From: Dactylosporangium vinaceum
GTDB lineage: Bacteria > Actinomycetota > Actinomycetes > Mycobacteriales > Micromonosporaceae
Length of the DNA: 64,000 bases
Assembly (NCBI RefSeq): GCF_019904175.1
Contig: NZ_CP061913.1
Span: 7,564,001 to 7,628,000, forward strand
Direction of reading: 5' to 3'
The position numbers and the translations under genes were made by a program. Positions 54,273 through 62,790 of the stretch are shown here, piece after piece. Position 1 is the first letter of the stretch, and each line of letters starts with the position of its first letter. The notes under the pieces were generated by a model, which saw nothing but the letters and a program-made list of their open reading frames with translations, made no database searches and was not told where the DNA came from.

Positions 54273-54729
54273 GAAGCCTCCTTGAGACGACGCGCCGGAC
54301 CGGGCGGGGTGACCGCCGGGGCCGGGCGACGAGTTCCGGATCGTATTGACACCGCACACTATCGTCGCCGTCCATATCGACGGCCGGCGCTGCGGGAGCG
54401 AAAGGGTTCACGCAAGGGGTTGCCGGGCTTGCCCATCGTCACGAAATCGTGATTATCGTCGATGTTTGCGCGGATTCCGTCCGCCGGGCCACCGGCACTG
54501 CACAGAGTGACGGTCAGATTGCGGTCACCCGATGGGCTGACGCCCGAACCGGGCATCGGGTTGCACACCGGGAGCAAATCGCGGCGGATTAACCCGGCCG
54601 GTCGAGGCGACCTACCCGTTCGACGATCACCCACCGCGACGTCCGGAGGTGGGCGGACCGGCCGGACGGATGGGGTTACCGGCTGGACAGTGGTTCACCC
54701 AACGTCACGCCGGACCGTATCGTCGCAGC
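54273..54729. other. Intergenic region, no gene supported
   Basis: 457 bases between the divergent peptidase and STAS-like genes. A reading frame of about 90 residues exists on the minus strand (54359-54634), but it lacks a plausible start site and is unlike known proteins. The only notable element is a perfect inverted repeat, TCACGA-AA-TCGTGA (54439-54452), in an AT-richer stretch, which could be an operator for either gene. Confidence 0.5.
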
Positions 54730-55143
54730 ATGGCAGCCCTGACCCTCGCGGTGGAACGACTCGCTGCCGCCACGGTGCTGTCCTGTCACGGGGTGCTGGT
54801 GGCGGCCAGCGCGATGCAGCTGGAGACGGCGCTGTCACAGGCGCTGCTGCGGCCCGAGCTCCGCATCGTCGTCGACCTGGCCGCGGTGGCCGCGATCGAC
54901 TGCACAGGCGTGATGATGCTGCGGGTCACCGCGGGCATCGCCGCCGAGCAGGGCGGCGCGCTGGTCCTGGCCGGGCCGAACGCGCAGGTCGTGCACACGC
55001 TGCGTGAGTGCGGATCGCTTGGCGCCATCGCCACCTACTCCACCGTGCAGGCCGCACTCGACGCCGACACCACCGCGCTGATCACCGCGCCCGACACCGT
55101 CCCGGCCACGACCGCCTGGCCGATCAACCGCCGCAGCGCGTAG
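54730..55143 (+). CDS. STAS-domain protein with substituted phosphorylation loop
   Basis: A 137-residue STAS protein. Its anti-sigma-antagonist loop reads AAIDCTGVMML where SpoIIAA-type proteins have D-S; the phospho-acceptor serine is replaced by Cys, with Thr next to it. It may be regulated differently or not phosphorylated. The C-terminal 30 residues are extra. ATG at 54730. It lies 26 bases before the araC-like gene on the same strand. It diverges from the peptidase gene. Confidence 0.8.
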   Translation: MAALTLAVERLAAATVLSCHGVLVAASAMQLETALSQALLRPELRIVVDLAAVAAIDCTGVMMLRVTAGIAAEQGGALVLAGPNAQVVHTLRECGSLGAIATYSTVQAALDADTTALITAPDTVPATTAWPINRRSA

Positions 55144-55169
55144 GCCGATCCCGGGCTTACGCTTGCCGC

Positions 55170-56015
55170 ATGGACTCCGAGCACGTCCTGTGGCGCCCGG
55201 CGCCGGCCGTGCGCCGGTACGCGGCCTGGTACACCGGCTACGCCCAGCACGAGCTGCCGCCGGGCCGGCACCGCGGCCTGCCGTCGCCGTACCTCACGCT
55301 GATCGTCACCATCGGCCGGCCGCTGCGGGTCGTCGCGCATCCGGACCCCTCGGCGCCGCCCGCGCAGTACGCCACCATCGTCGGCGGGCTGCACGTCGTG
55401 CCCGCACTGATCGAGCAGGACGGCACCGAGGCCGGCATCCAGGTGGCCCTGTCACCGCTCGGCGCCCGCGCGCTGCTCGGCCTCCCGGCGGGTGAGCTGG
55501 CCGGCGCCGACCTCGACGGCACCGACGTCCTGGGCCCGCTCGCCGCCGAACTGCACGAGCGGGTCGCCCTGGCCGAGGGGTGGGCCGCCCGCTTCCGGAT
55601 CGTCGACGAGCTGCTCACCCGCCGGGCCGCCCCGGACCGCGCGCCCGCACCGGAGGTGTCGTTCGCCTGGCAGCGGCTGTGCGCGACCGGCGGCGCGCTC
55701 AGCGCGGCCGAGCTCGCCGGGGAGACCGGCTGGAGCGGCCGCTACCTGGCCCGCCGCTTCGGCGTCGAGATCGGCCTGACCCCGAAGGTCGCCGGCCGGG
55801 TGGCCCGCTTCGACCGGGCCCGCCGCCTGCTGCAGTCCGCCGCCGGCGGCCGCCCCCTCGCCGAGCTGGCCGTCGCCTGCGGCTACTACGACCAGGCCCA
55901 CCTCACCCGCGAGTTCACCGCACTGGCCGGCCTGCCACCGGCCCGCTGGTGGGCCGAGGAGTTCCGAAACGTGCAATCGCCGCAGGCCCTGGCCGGGGCA
56001 GACTCGGCGGCATGA
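55170..56015 (+). CDS. AraC-family transcriptional regulator
   Basis: The 281-residue protein has an N-terminal sensing domain (about 1-160, with ALSPLGARALLGLPAGELAG, as in regulators with the DUF6597 domain) and a C-terminal AraC double HTH: GETGWSGRYLARRFGVEIGLTPKVAGRVARFDRARRLL and ELAVACGYYDQAHLTREFTALAGLPPARW. Its TGA overlaps the start of the VOC gene (ATGA), so that gene is probably its target or partner. Confidence 0.9.
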   Translation: MDSEHVLWRPAPAVRRYAAWYTGYAQHELPPGRHRGLPSPYLTLIVTIGRPLRVVAHPDPSAPPAQYATIVGGLHVVPALIEQDGTEAGIQVALSPLGARALLGLPAGELAGADLDGTDVLGPLAAELHERVALAEGWAARFRIVDELLTRRAAPDRAPAPEVSFAWQRLCATGGALSAAELAGETGWSGRYLARRFGVEIGLTPKVAGRVARFDRARRLLQSAAGGRPLAELAVACGYYDQAHLTREFTALAGLPPARWWAEEFRNVQSPQALAGADSAA

Positions 56016-56416
56016 GCGATGACAAGACTCCCGCGCCGACCGTCTGGCCCACCCTGCGGGCCACCGACGCCCGCGCGCTGATCTCCTTCCTGGTCGACGC
56101 GTTCGGCTTCGCCGAGGTGGCCGCCTTCGGCGACGGCACCCTGATCCACCACGCCGAGGTGGCGTGGCCGGAGGGCGGCGGCATCATGCTCGGCAGCCAC
56201 CGCGACGACGACTGGAACCTGCGCCCGGGCACGTTCGGCTGCTACGTCGTCACGGCCGACCCCGACGCCGTGCACGCCCGGGCCCTGGCCGCGGGCGCCG
56301 AGATCGTGCGCGGCCCGTACACCACCGACTACGGCTCGCGGGAGTTCGCCGCCCGCGACCCCGAGGGCAACCTGTACTCGTTCGGCACCTACCGCGGCGA
56401 GCCCCGCCCCGTGTAG
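56012..56416 (+). CDS. VOC (glyoxalase/bleomycin-resistance) family protein
   Basis: A 134-residue protein with two beta-alpha-beta-beta-beta modules typical of the vicinal oxygen chelate fold; DPEGNLYSFGTYRG is the usual C-terminal block with its metal-binding Glu. Small stand-alone members such as PhnB-like proteins often serve as antibiotic-binding or isomerase enzymes. It is translationally coupled to the araC-type gene. Its stop codon lies in the first unit of a short tandem repeat. Confidence 0.88.
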   Translation: MSDDKTPAPTVWPTLRATDARALISFLVDAFGFAEVAAFGDGTLIHHAEVAWPEGGGIMLGSHRDDDWNLRPGTFGCYVVTADPDAVHARALAAGAEIVRGPYTTDYGSREFAARDPEGNLYSFGTYRGEPRPV

Positions 56417-56456
56417 GGAACCGCCCCGTGTAGGGAACCGCCCGTGTAGAGAACCG
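56407..56456. repeat. Three-copy 17-bp tandem repeat at the end of the VOC gene
   Basis: CCCCGTGTAGGGAACCG occurs exactly twice in a row (56407-56423, 56424-56440) and once in a 16-bp altered form (56441-56456). The first copy includes the VOC stop TAG. Probably a product of replication slippage. Confidence 0.85.
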
Positions 56457-56479
56457 CCGCCCGGCTCCGACCCTGGGGC

Positions 56480-56737
56480 ATGACGAAGTTCCTGCTGCTG
56501 CACGCCGAGGGTTCGGCGCCGCCGGCGGATCTGGGCGGCGAGCTGCTCGACGCGGGCCGGCTCGCCGACCCTTCCCTGACGGTCGACGTTCGCGGTGGGT
56601 GCGGTTCGGGCCTGTTCCGGTGGTACTGGCTGATCGACGTCGAGTCCGCGGAGCGGGCCGCGCAGATCGCCACCGCGGCGGGCGGGCCGGTTTCGGTGTG
56701 CCGGCTCATGACCGACCACCTCGACCCTGATCTCTGA
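56480..56737 (+). CDS. Small hypothetical protein (weakly YCII-like)
   Basis: An 85-residue protein. The stretch VESAERAAQIATAAGGPVSVCRLM weakly recalls the C-terminal part of YCII-related (dimeric alpha-beta barrel) proteins, but the N-terminal MTKFLLLHAEG is only loosely like them. No active-site histidine can be assigned. It lies 63 bases downstream of the VOC gene on the same strand. Confidence 0.6.
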   Translation: MTKFLLLHAEGSAPPADLGGELLDAGRLADPSLTVDVRGGCGSGLFRWYWLIDVESAERAAQIATAAGGPVSVCRLMTDHLDPDL

Positions 56738-56799
56738 CCCCGTGCCGCCCTCCGCGCGCGGGCCCGCGCGGCCGGGAGCCGCACCCCGGGAGGCGGGCG

Positions 56800-57777
56800 T
56801 CAGCGGTGGGAGCCGGCGAGCGCGCCGAGGAGCCGCTTGAGCTCGGCGAGGTGCTCCGGCGGGTAGACGCGGCCCGCCGGATCGACGACCCGGCGGACGT
56901 GTCGCAGCAGCTGCCAGGCGTCGGCGGTGTGGCCGAGCTGGGCCAGGGCCTGGGACTCCAGCCAGTCGCAGTACTGCCGGTCGACGCCGTGACCCCGCAG
57001 CTGCCGGGCCAGCACCACGACGGCGTCGTCGTGCCCCGCGCCGAGCAGGAGCCGGGCCAGGGCGTCGGTGCCGAGAATCCACTGCCGGGTCCCGGGCACG
57101 GCCTCGGCGCGGAGGGCCTCGAAGGTGTCGACGGCGTCCTGCGGGCGCCCGGCGCCGACGTAGCTGCGGCCCAGGTCCAGCAGCGTCGTGGCCCGGTCCT
57201 CGCCGGTGGTGGCGGGCAGTTGGGCCTCGGCGAGGGCGGCGTTGCGCCGGGCCTTGCCGGTGCGCACGGCGCGGTGCTCGTAGCCGTGGTGGGTCAGGCG
57301 CAGCGCCTCGCCCGGCAGCGCGGGCCAGGTGCCGCGCTCCGGGACGAGCCGCTCGTGGACGCGGCCGGCCCAGTGGACGGCCGAAGGACGAAAGATGCGG
57401 GGGGTGTACTGCGTGTACGGCAGCTCGTCGTGCCGATTGTCGATCTGGACCAGCAACGCGTCGGTGCGCGCGGACGCGAGCAGCGCCCGCAGGCGGCCGG
57501 GGTCGGCGGTGGCCCGCTCGTCGGCGTCGACGCTGAGCACCCAGTCCGTGCGGCCGGCGGCGGCGAGGGCGGCGTTGCGGGCGGCGGCGAAGTCGCCGGG
57601 CCACTCCCCCGTGCTGACGACGGCACCCATGGACCGGGCGAGGTCGGCCGTCGCGTCGGTGGAGCCGGTGTCGTGGACGTGGATGCCGTCGACGATCCCG
57701 CCGAGCGACGCGAGGCAGCCGGGGATGTCGGCCGCCTCGTCCCGGACGATGAGGACCGCGACGAGGTTCACCCTCAC
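56800..57777 (-). CDS. GT2 glycosyltransferase with C-terminal TPR-like repeats
   Basis: The 325-residue protein has an N-terminal GT2 domain (VAVLIVRDEAADIPGCLASLGGIVDGIHVHDTGSTDAT; DADER near 85-89 as the DxD) and a helical-repeat C-terminus (LLDLGRSYVGAGRPQDAVDTFEAL), the SunS-like or TPR-glycosyltransferase arrangement. Such enzymes often glycosylate peptides or proteins. Start is GTG at 57777. It is transcribed in the same direction as lsr2 upstream, 81 bases apart. Confidence 0.85.
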   Translation of the reverse strand: MRVNLVAVLIVRDEAADIPGCLASLGGIVDGIHVHDTGSTDATADLARSMGAVVSTGEWPGDFAAARNAALAAAGRTDWVLSVDADERATADPGRLRALLASARTDALLVQIDNRHDELPYTQYTPRIFRPSAVHWAGRVHERLVPERGTWPALPGEALRLTHHGYEHRAVRTGKARRNAALAEAQLPATTGEDRATTLLDLGRSYVGAGRPQDAVDTFEALRAEAVPGTRQWILGTDALARLLLGAGHDDAVVVLARQLRGHGVDRQYCDWLESQALAQLGHTADAWQLLRHVRRVVDPAGRVYPPEHLAELKRLLGALAGSHR

Positions 57778-57858
57778 CCGATCGGCGGGCGCCCGGGCGG
57801 CCTTAACGAAACCCGCGACCGGCCGCCGACCGGCGTGGTCGGCGGCCGGGCGGTGCGA

Positions 57859-58212
57859 TCAGCGACCGGCGTTCGCGTGGTACTGGTCGACAATCTCCTG
57901 CTTGATGCGGCCCCGGTCGGAAACCTGGAATCCGGCGCCCTGGGCCCATTCCCGGATGGCGCGGTTCTGGTCGCGGTCACCGCGTGTGGTGCCGCGGGCC
58001 CGGCCGGCGGCAGTTCGGGCCCCAACGACCGCGCTACGGCCGACCTTGGTGCCCGCGGAAATGTAGGGCTTGAGCGCGCCGCGCAGTTTCTCGGCGTTCT
58101 TCTTGGACAGGTCGATCGAATACTGCACGCCATCGAGGCCGAACGTCACGCTCTCATCGGCGGGCTTACCGTCCAGATCGTCGATCAGTTCTTGAATGAC
58201 ACGCTTGGCCAT
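57859..58212 (-). CDS. lsr2: Nucleoid-associated silencer Lsr2
   Basis: The 117-residue protein has the Lsr2 N-terminal dimerisation domain (VIQELIDDLDGKPADESVTFGLDGVQYSIDLS) and a C-terminal DNA-binding domain with IREWAQGAGFQVSDRGRIKQEIVDQYHANAGR; the RGRI is the AT-hook-like RGR that inserts into the minor groove of AT-rich DNA. It acts as the actinobacterial counterpart of H-NS, silencing foreign or AT-rich genes. ATG at 58212 was chosen over an upstream in-frame start. Genomes often carry two copies; which this is cannot be told. Confidence 0.95.
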   Translation of the reverse strand: MAKRVIQELIDDLDGKPADESVTFGLDGVQYSIDLSKKNAEKLRGALKPYISAGTKVGRSAVVGARTAAGRARGTTRGDRDQNRAIREWAQGAGFQVSDRGRIKQEIVDQYHANAGR

Positions 58213-58381
58213 GCCGGCCGACCTCCCGTGAGCGACTTGGGACGGACTTCGGTAAAACGGTGCCCGTGGGAAACAGTATCGCCAATCAATTGATTTCACG
58301 CCAGATAGCCAAGGAAATCAGTTCATCACCGTTCGTGTCGGTCCAATTACCGCGATCGGGGTATCGCCTAGGCTGGCCGTC

Positions 58382-58948
58382 ATGAGCGCACCCCCGCTGG
58401 ACTGGGGCCGCCTGCTGGCGGCCCAGCTCGAGTACTACTGGGACACCCACCTCTGGCCGCGGCTGAATGGGCTCACCGACGACGAATACTTCTGGGAGCC
58501 GGTGCCCGGGTGCTGGAGCGTCCGGGCCGGTGCGGACGGTCGATTCCGCCCCGACGGCGTCACCACCAGGAAGTCGCCGGCGCCCGTGACGACGATCGCC
58601 TGGCGGATGATGCACATCGCGGTCGGGTGTTTCGTCATCCGGACGGCGACGTTCTTCCCGGGCCCCTCCGACCCGGCCGATGCCGACATGTTCGACCCCC
58701 GGCACGTGCCCGGTGATCTGCCGCACACCGCGAAGGCCGGGGCCGCGTTCCTGCACGACAGTTACCGGCAATGGCACGCGCACATCGCCGCCCTGGACGA
58801 CGAGGCGATGCGCACGCCCCTCGGACCGAAGGGCGCCTATTTCTCGGCCGATCCGATGGCCGCCCTCATCGTGCACGTGAACCGGGAAACGATGCACCAC
58901 GGCGGTGAGATCGGCGTCCTGCGCGACCTTTACCGGGCCCGGGGTTAA
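58382..58948 (+). CDS. DinB-superfamily protein
   Basis: The 188-residue protein has the four-helix DinB layout, with LAAQLEYYWDTHLWPRLNGLTDDEYFWEPVPGCWSV at its start and metal-ligand-like histidines in AWRMMHIAVGCF and NRETMHHGGEIG. Family members bind a metal and some act as thiol (mycothiol or bacillithiol) transferases; the activity here is unknown. ATG at 58382. The 228 bases after it, up to 59177, contain no convincing gene. Confidence 0.85.
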   Translation: MSAPPLDWGRLLAAQLEYYWDTHLWPRLNGLTDDEYFWEPVPGCWSVRAGADGRFRPDGVTTRKSPAPVTTIAWRMMHIAVGCFVIRTATFFPGPSDPADADMFDPRHVPGDLPHTAKAGAAFLHDSYRQWHAHIAALDDEAMRTPLGPKGAYFSADPMAALIVHVNRETMHHGGEIGVLRDLYRARG

Positions 58949-59176
58949 ATGGGCGGACAGGCCTCCAGCAGGGCCTCGGCCGCCCGCGCAACCGCGCCGC
59001 ACCCGGCTGCACCCGGTCTGCACCCCGTCGGTGCCCGATCGGCTGGCAGAGCCCCGGAAAAAGGGCCAATAGCCTGGCAAAGGCTCGTGACCGCGGTACC
59101 GCGGCCGAAGTCAAGCTCGCCGCCGCGAGGAGCGCTGCGACGGTACACCCGAAGGCACCACGGACGGAGCGCACAG

Positions 59177-59758
59177 ATGACGTCGATCAGCGGGATCAGC
59201 GCGATCTCAGGCTCGTACAGCGTGCAGTTCGCGACCACCCAGCGGGCCGATCGCCCCCGCGGGGGGCAGGACCCCCTCGAGCCGGTGGCCAGGGCGCTGG
59301 GCCTGTCGACCTCGGACCTGAAGGGCCAGCTCCAGAGCGGCCAGAGCCTCACCGGCCTGGCCGACGCGAAGGGCCTGTCCCACGAGGACCTGATCGCCGC
59401 CATCAAGGCCGGCAAGCCGGGCGACGCCCCCGCCGGCCCGAACGGCGTCTCCGACGACGACGCGGCCGGGAGGATCGCCGCCCAGCCGGGCCTCCCCGGC
59501 GGCCCGCGCGGACCGGGCGGAGCGGGCGGCGATCCGGGCGGCGGCGGCTCCGACGGCTCCGAAGGCCCGGCCGGCCTGCGCGACCGCTCCAAGGTGCAGC
59601 AGCTCAACGCGCTGCTCGGCAACGGCGGCGACGCGGGCGGAGACCTGTCGAAGCTCAGCGCAACCGATCTGGTGAAGAAGTTCCAGACCCAGGGCGTCGA
59701 CCTCAACCAGCTCCGCTCGGTCCTGGAGAGCGGCGACCTCCTGGACGTCAAGGCCTAG
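59177..59758 (+). CDS. Hypothetical protein with helix-loop repeat motifs
   Basis: The 193-residue protein has no signal or membrane segment. It contains ALGLSTSDLKGQLQSGQSLTGLADAKGLSHEDLIAAIKAG, a pattern (LGLsxxxLxxxLxxGxSLxxLAxxxGxsxxdLxxAI) shared with several small unstudied actinobacterial proteins, then a Gly/Pro/Asp-rich low-complexity region (about 95-145), and a similar helical motif near its end. GGACGGAG precedes the ATG at 59177. Function unknown. Confidence 0.65.
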   Translation: MTSISGISAISGSYSVQFATTQRADRPRGGQDPLEPVARALGLSTSDLKGQLQSGQSLTGLADAKGLSHEDLIAAIKAGKPGDAPAGPNGVSDDDAAGRIAAQPGLPGGPRGPGGAGGDPGGGGSDGSEGPAGLRDRSKVQQLNALLGNGGDAGGDLSKLSATDLVKKFQTQGVDLNQLRSVLESGDLLDVKA

Positions 59759-59778
59759 CGCCCCGGCCCCGCGTGAGC

Positions 59779-59818
59779 GGGCGCTCGTCACGGGAGACCG
59801 CGCGCACGACGAGCGCCC
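59779..59818. terminator. Hairpin 1 between convergent genes
   Basis: GGGCGCTCGTC (59779-59789) and GACGAGCGCCC (59808-59818) are perfect complements with an 18-base loop. It lies just after the stop at 59758 of the forward gene. Confidence 0.5.
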
Positions 59819-59827
59819 ACCCCGCGA

Positions 59828-59857
59828 CGGGCCGGACCACCTGTGCGGTCCGGCCCG
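59828..59857. terminator. Hairpin 2 between convergent genes
   Basis: CGGGCCGGACC (59828-59838) and GGTCCGGCCCG (59847-59857), eleven perfect base pairs with an eight-base loop, nine bases from the stop of the ABC ATPase gene at 59865. Best placed to terminate that operon. Confidence 0.6.
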
Positions 59858-59864
59858 CCGGGAG

Positions 59865-60641
59865 TCAGCGGCCCGGGGTCTCGGCCAGGGTGGTGGCGCC
59901 GGTCATGATGGCGACCGCCTCCGGCATGGTGTGGGTGGCCGGGGTGATGACGCCGGCGCAGCGGCCCAGGCGCTGGATGTGGATGCGGTCGGCCACCTCG
60001 AAGACGTGGGGCATGTTGTGGCTGATCAGGACCACCGGGAGGCCGCGGGCGCGGACCTCGCCGATCATCTTCAGGACCTGGTTGGACTCGCGGACGCCCA
60101 GGGCGGCGGTCGGCTCGTCGAGGATGATGACCTTGCTGCCGAAGGCGGCGGCGCGCGCCACGGCGACCGCCTGGCGCTGGCCGCCGGACAGGGTCTCGAC
60201 CGGCTGGGCCGTGTTCTGCAGCGTGCCGATGCCCAGATCGGACAGCGCCTTCGCGGCGTCGGCGCGCATGCCCTTCTTGTCCAGCATGCGCAGGACGGAG
60301 CCCAGCACGCCGGGGCGGCGGCGCTCCCGGCCCAGGTACAGGTTCCCGGCGATGTCCAGGGCGGGCGCCACGGCCAGGGTCTGGTACACGGTCTCGATCC
60401 CGGCCTCGCGGGCGTCCTGCGGGCGGCGGAAGTGCACCGGCTCGCCGTCCAGCAGGATCGAGCCGGCGTCCGGGACCAGGGCGCCGGTCAGGCACTTGAT
60501 GAGGGTCGACTTGCCGGCGCCGTTGTCGCCGATCACGGCCAGGACCTCGCCGGGGAACAGCTCGAGATCCACGCCGTCCAGGCCCACCACGCGGCCGAAC
60601 GTCTTCACCAGGCCGCGCGCGGCCAGCACCGGAACGGTCAT
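59865..60641 (-). CDS. Sugar ABC transporter ATP-binding protein (FrcA-like)
   Basis: The 258-residue single-NBD protein has Walker A GDNGAGKST, the LSGGQRQ signature, Walker B VIILDEPTAALG and the switch His (LISHNM). Its single domain, rather than the double domain of RbsA, is like FrcA-type importers. ATG at 60641 overlaps the permease stop (ATGA). It powers import by the permease and binding protein encoded just upstream. Substrate: a monosaccharide of the ribose/fructose/xylose/galactose class. Confidence 0.92.
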   Translation of the reverse strand: MTVPVLAARGLVKTFGRVVGLDGVDLELFPGEVLAVIGDNGAGKSTLIKCLTGALVPDAGSILLDGEPVHFRRPQDAREAGIETVYQTLAVAPALDIAGNLYLGRERRRPGVLGSVLRMLDKKGMRADAAKALSDLGIGTLQNTAQPVETLSGGQRQAVAVARAAAFGSKVIILDEPTAALGVRESNQVLKMIGEVRARGLPVVLISHNMPHVFEVADRIHIQRLGRCAGVITPATHTMPEAVAIMTGATTLAETPGR

Positions 60642-61708
60642 GCCTTCACCCGCCGGATCCACTGGTCGACCGCGACGGCGACCAGGACGAGGAGGCCGAC
60701 GGCGAGGACGCGGTACTGGTCGTCGACCCCGGCCAATGACAGGCCGCTGCGGAACGCGCCCACGATCAGGGCGCCCAGCAGCGTGCCCAGGACCGCGCCG
60801 CGGCCGCCGAACAGGCTGGTGCCGCCGATGACGACGGCCGTGATGCTCTCCAGGTTGGCGTCGGCGATCGCGTTGGGGCTGGCCGCGCCGGCCCGGCCGA
60901 TGAGGATCCAGGCGGTCAGGCCGTAGATCGCCCCGGCCAGGGTGTAGACGCTGACCAGTACCCGGTCGACGCGGATGCCGGCCAGGCGGGCGGCCTCCTT
61001 GTCGTCGCCGACCGCGTAGACGTGGCGCCCCCAGGCGGTGTTCGCCAGCGCGAAGCCGACGATGCAGTACAGCACCAGGACCAGGACCACGCCGACGGTG
61101 ATGTGGAAGCGGCCCACGCTGAACGTCTCGCCGGTCCAGTTGACGAAGCCGGGCAGGTCGGCCTGCTGCACGCTCTGGCCCTTGGAGTACAGCAGCCCGA
61201 TGGCGGTGAACACGCTCAGCGTGCCGAGCGTGACGATGAACGGCGGCAGCCCGATCCGGGTGACCAGGGCGCCGTTGAGCAGGCCGGCGACCAGCCCGAC
61301 GGCGATGCCGGCAAGCACCGCGAGGAAGCCGGGCACGCCGTTGCCCTCGGCGAGCTTCGCCGACAGCATCATCGCCAGGATGGTGATCGCGCCGACCGAG
61401 AGGTCGATGCCGGCCGTGAGGATCACGAGGGTCTGGCCGACCGCGAGCGCGCCGATGACGGCGACCTGCTGCAGCACCAGCGACAGGGAGTTGGGCGCCG
61501 CGAAGCGCGGGTTGATCAGTGAGAACACGACGGCCGCCGCCACGAGGACGAGCAGCGGGCTGATCGCGGGGTGGGCGTGCAGCAGGTGCTGGACGCGCTG
61601 GAGCGGCGACTGGCGGCGCCGGGCGAACTGCTCGGCCGCCGTCGTGGCCGGTGCCGAGGCTGAGGCTGAGGCTGAGGCTGAGGCTGAGGCTGGGGTTGGG
61701 GCCGTCAC
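60638..61708 (-). CDS. Sugar ABC transporter permease (FrcC/RbsC-like)
   Basis: The 356-residue protein has about 9-10 helices after a cytoplasmic N-terminus, with the BPD_transp_2 signatures LTAGIDLSVGAI and the C-terminal GGTSLFGGRGAVLGTLLGALIVGAF. GTG at 61708 overlaps the binding-protein stop (GTGA). Just after the start the protein has a run of Ala-Ser pairs encoded by six GAGGCT/AGCCTC repeats. No second permease is present, so the transporter probably uses a homodimer of this one. Confidence 0.92.
   Translation of the reverse strand: MTAPTPASASASASASASAPATTAAEQFARRRQSPLQRVQHLLHAHPAISPLLVLVAAAVVFSLINPRFAAPNSLSLVLQQVAVIGALAVGQTLVILTAGIDLSVGAITILAMMLSAKLAEGNGVPGFLAVLAGIAVGLVAGLLNGALVTRIGLPPFIVTLGTLSVFTAIGLLYSKGQSVQQADLPGFVNWTGETFSVGRFHITVGVVLVLVLYCIVGFALANTAWGRHVYAVGDDKEAARLAGIRVDRVLVSVYTLAGAIYGLTAWILIGRAGAASPNAIADANLESITAVVIGGTSLFGGRGAVLGTLLGALIVGAFRSGLSLAGVDDQYRVLAVGLLVLVAVAVDQWIRRVKA
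61656..61691. repeat. Six-copy hexanucleotide microsatellite in the permease gene
   Basis: GAGGCT repeated exactly six times (on the + strand), encoding alternating Ser and Ala near the permease N-terminus. Units of six keep the frame, so slippage would only change linker length. Confidence 0.9.
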
Positions 61709-62775
61709 TTCTTGCCCCAGCACAGGTCGGTGCCCTTGGCGGCGTCGATCGAGTCCACTCCCGGCGCCGGCTTGTCCGTCACCAGCGCGACGCCGGTGTC
61801 GTAGAAGTCCAGGCCGCTTGTCACCTGCGGTTTGGAGCCGCCCGTCGCGATCTGCTTGACGGCCTTGACGCCGAGCTGCGCCATTTTGAGGGGGTACTGC
61901 TGCGACGTGGCATTGATCAGGCCGTCCTTGACCTGCTTGACGCCGTCGCAGCCGCCGTCGATCGACACGACGATCGGGCTCTGCACGCCCGCCGCCTTGA
62001 GGGCCTGCTGCGCGCCGACGGCCGCGGGCTCGTTGATCGTGTAGACGACGTTGATGCCGGGGTTCTTGGTCAGGCAGCGCTCCATCGCCGTGCGGCCGCC
62101 GTCCTCCGCACCGTTCGTCGGCTCGTTGCAGGCGATCGTGTAGGTGCCGCCGCCCCCGCCGGCCGCCGAGTACTTCCCCGACTTCTCCTCGTCGCCGTTG
62201 CGCTTCTTGTCCTTGGTGTCGATGCCCATGCCGGTCAGGAAGCCCTGGTCGCGGTTGTAGTCGACCGACACGATCTTGTCGTTGAACAGGTCGAGCAGTG
62301 CGATGACCGCGGGCTTGTCGGCCAGGGTGGTGGCGGTCCACCGGCCGATGAGCTCGCCGGCCTTGAAGTTGTCGGTGGCGAACGTGATGTCGACGGTGTT
62401 CGCCGGGTCGGGCGGGGTGTCGAGCGCGATCACGTACAGCCCGGCGTCGCGGGCCTTCTTGATCGCCGGGTTGACGCCGGGGCCGTTGGGCGTGATGAGG
62501 ATGCCGGCGTCGCCGCGGGCGATGGCGTCCTCGATGGCCTGGACCTGCCCCGCCTCGTCGCCGTCGGCCTTGCCGGCGGCGATGGTGATTTTGATGCCCT
62601 CGGCCGCGGCGGCCTGCCGGGCGCCCTCCTGCATGGTGACGAAGAACGGGTTCGTGGAGTTCTTGGTGATGAGGGCGACCGAGACGCTCTTGCCGCCGCC
62701 GCCCTGGTCGTCGCCGCACGCGGCGGCCGGCAGCACCGTGAGCACGGCGGCGAGCGCGATGAGGGCTCTGCGCAT
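61705..62775 (-). CDS. Sugar-binding lipoprotein of ABC importer
   Basis: The 356-residue protein has a lipoprotein signal (LPAAAC, Cys20) and a Peripla_BP_4 domain: VSVALITKNSTNPFFVTMQEGARQAA, then PNGPGVNPAIKKARDAGLYVIALDTP and YTINEPAAVGAQQALK. The segment NGDEEKSGKYSAAGGGGGTYTIACNEPTNG is typical of the fructose/ribose-binding FrcB subtype. ATG at 62775 has GGAGGAG six bases upstream. First gene of the binding protein-permease-ATPase operon. A LacI-type palindrome lies 16 bases before the start. Confidence 0.93.
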   Translation of the reverse strand: MRRALIALAAVLTVLPAAACGDDQGGGGKSVSVALITKNSTNPFFVTMQEGARQAAAAEGIKITIAAGKADGDEAGQVQAIEDAIARGDAGILITPNGPGVNPAIKKARDAGLYVIALDTPPDPANTVDITFATDNFKAGELIGRWTATTLADKPAVIALLDLFNDKIVSVDYNRDQGFLTGMGIDTKDKKRNGDEEKSGKYSAAGGGGGTYTIACNEPTNGAEDGGRTAMERCLTKNPGINVVYTINEPAAVGAQQALKAAGVQSPIVVSIDGGCDGVKQVKDGLINATSQQYPLKMAQLGVKAVKQIATGGSKPQVTSGLDFYDTGVALVTDKPAPGVDSIDAAKGTDLCWGKK

Positions 62776-62790
62776 GGTGTCTCCTCCAAA

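Noticed and set aside
54359-54634. Possible 91-residue minus-strand gene
   Set aside because: No ribosome binding site, Arg/Gly/Pro-rich, no recognisable motif, and only moderate codon bias.
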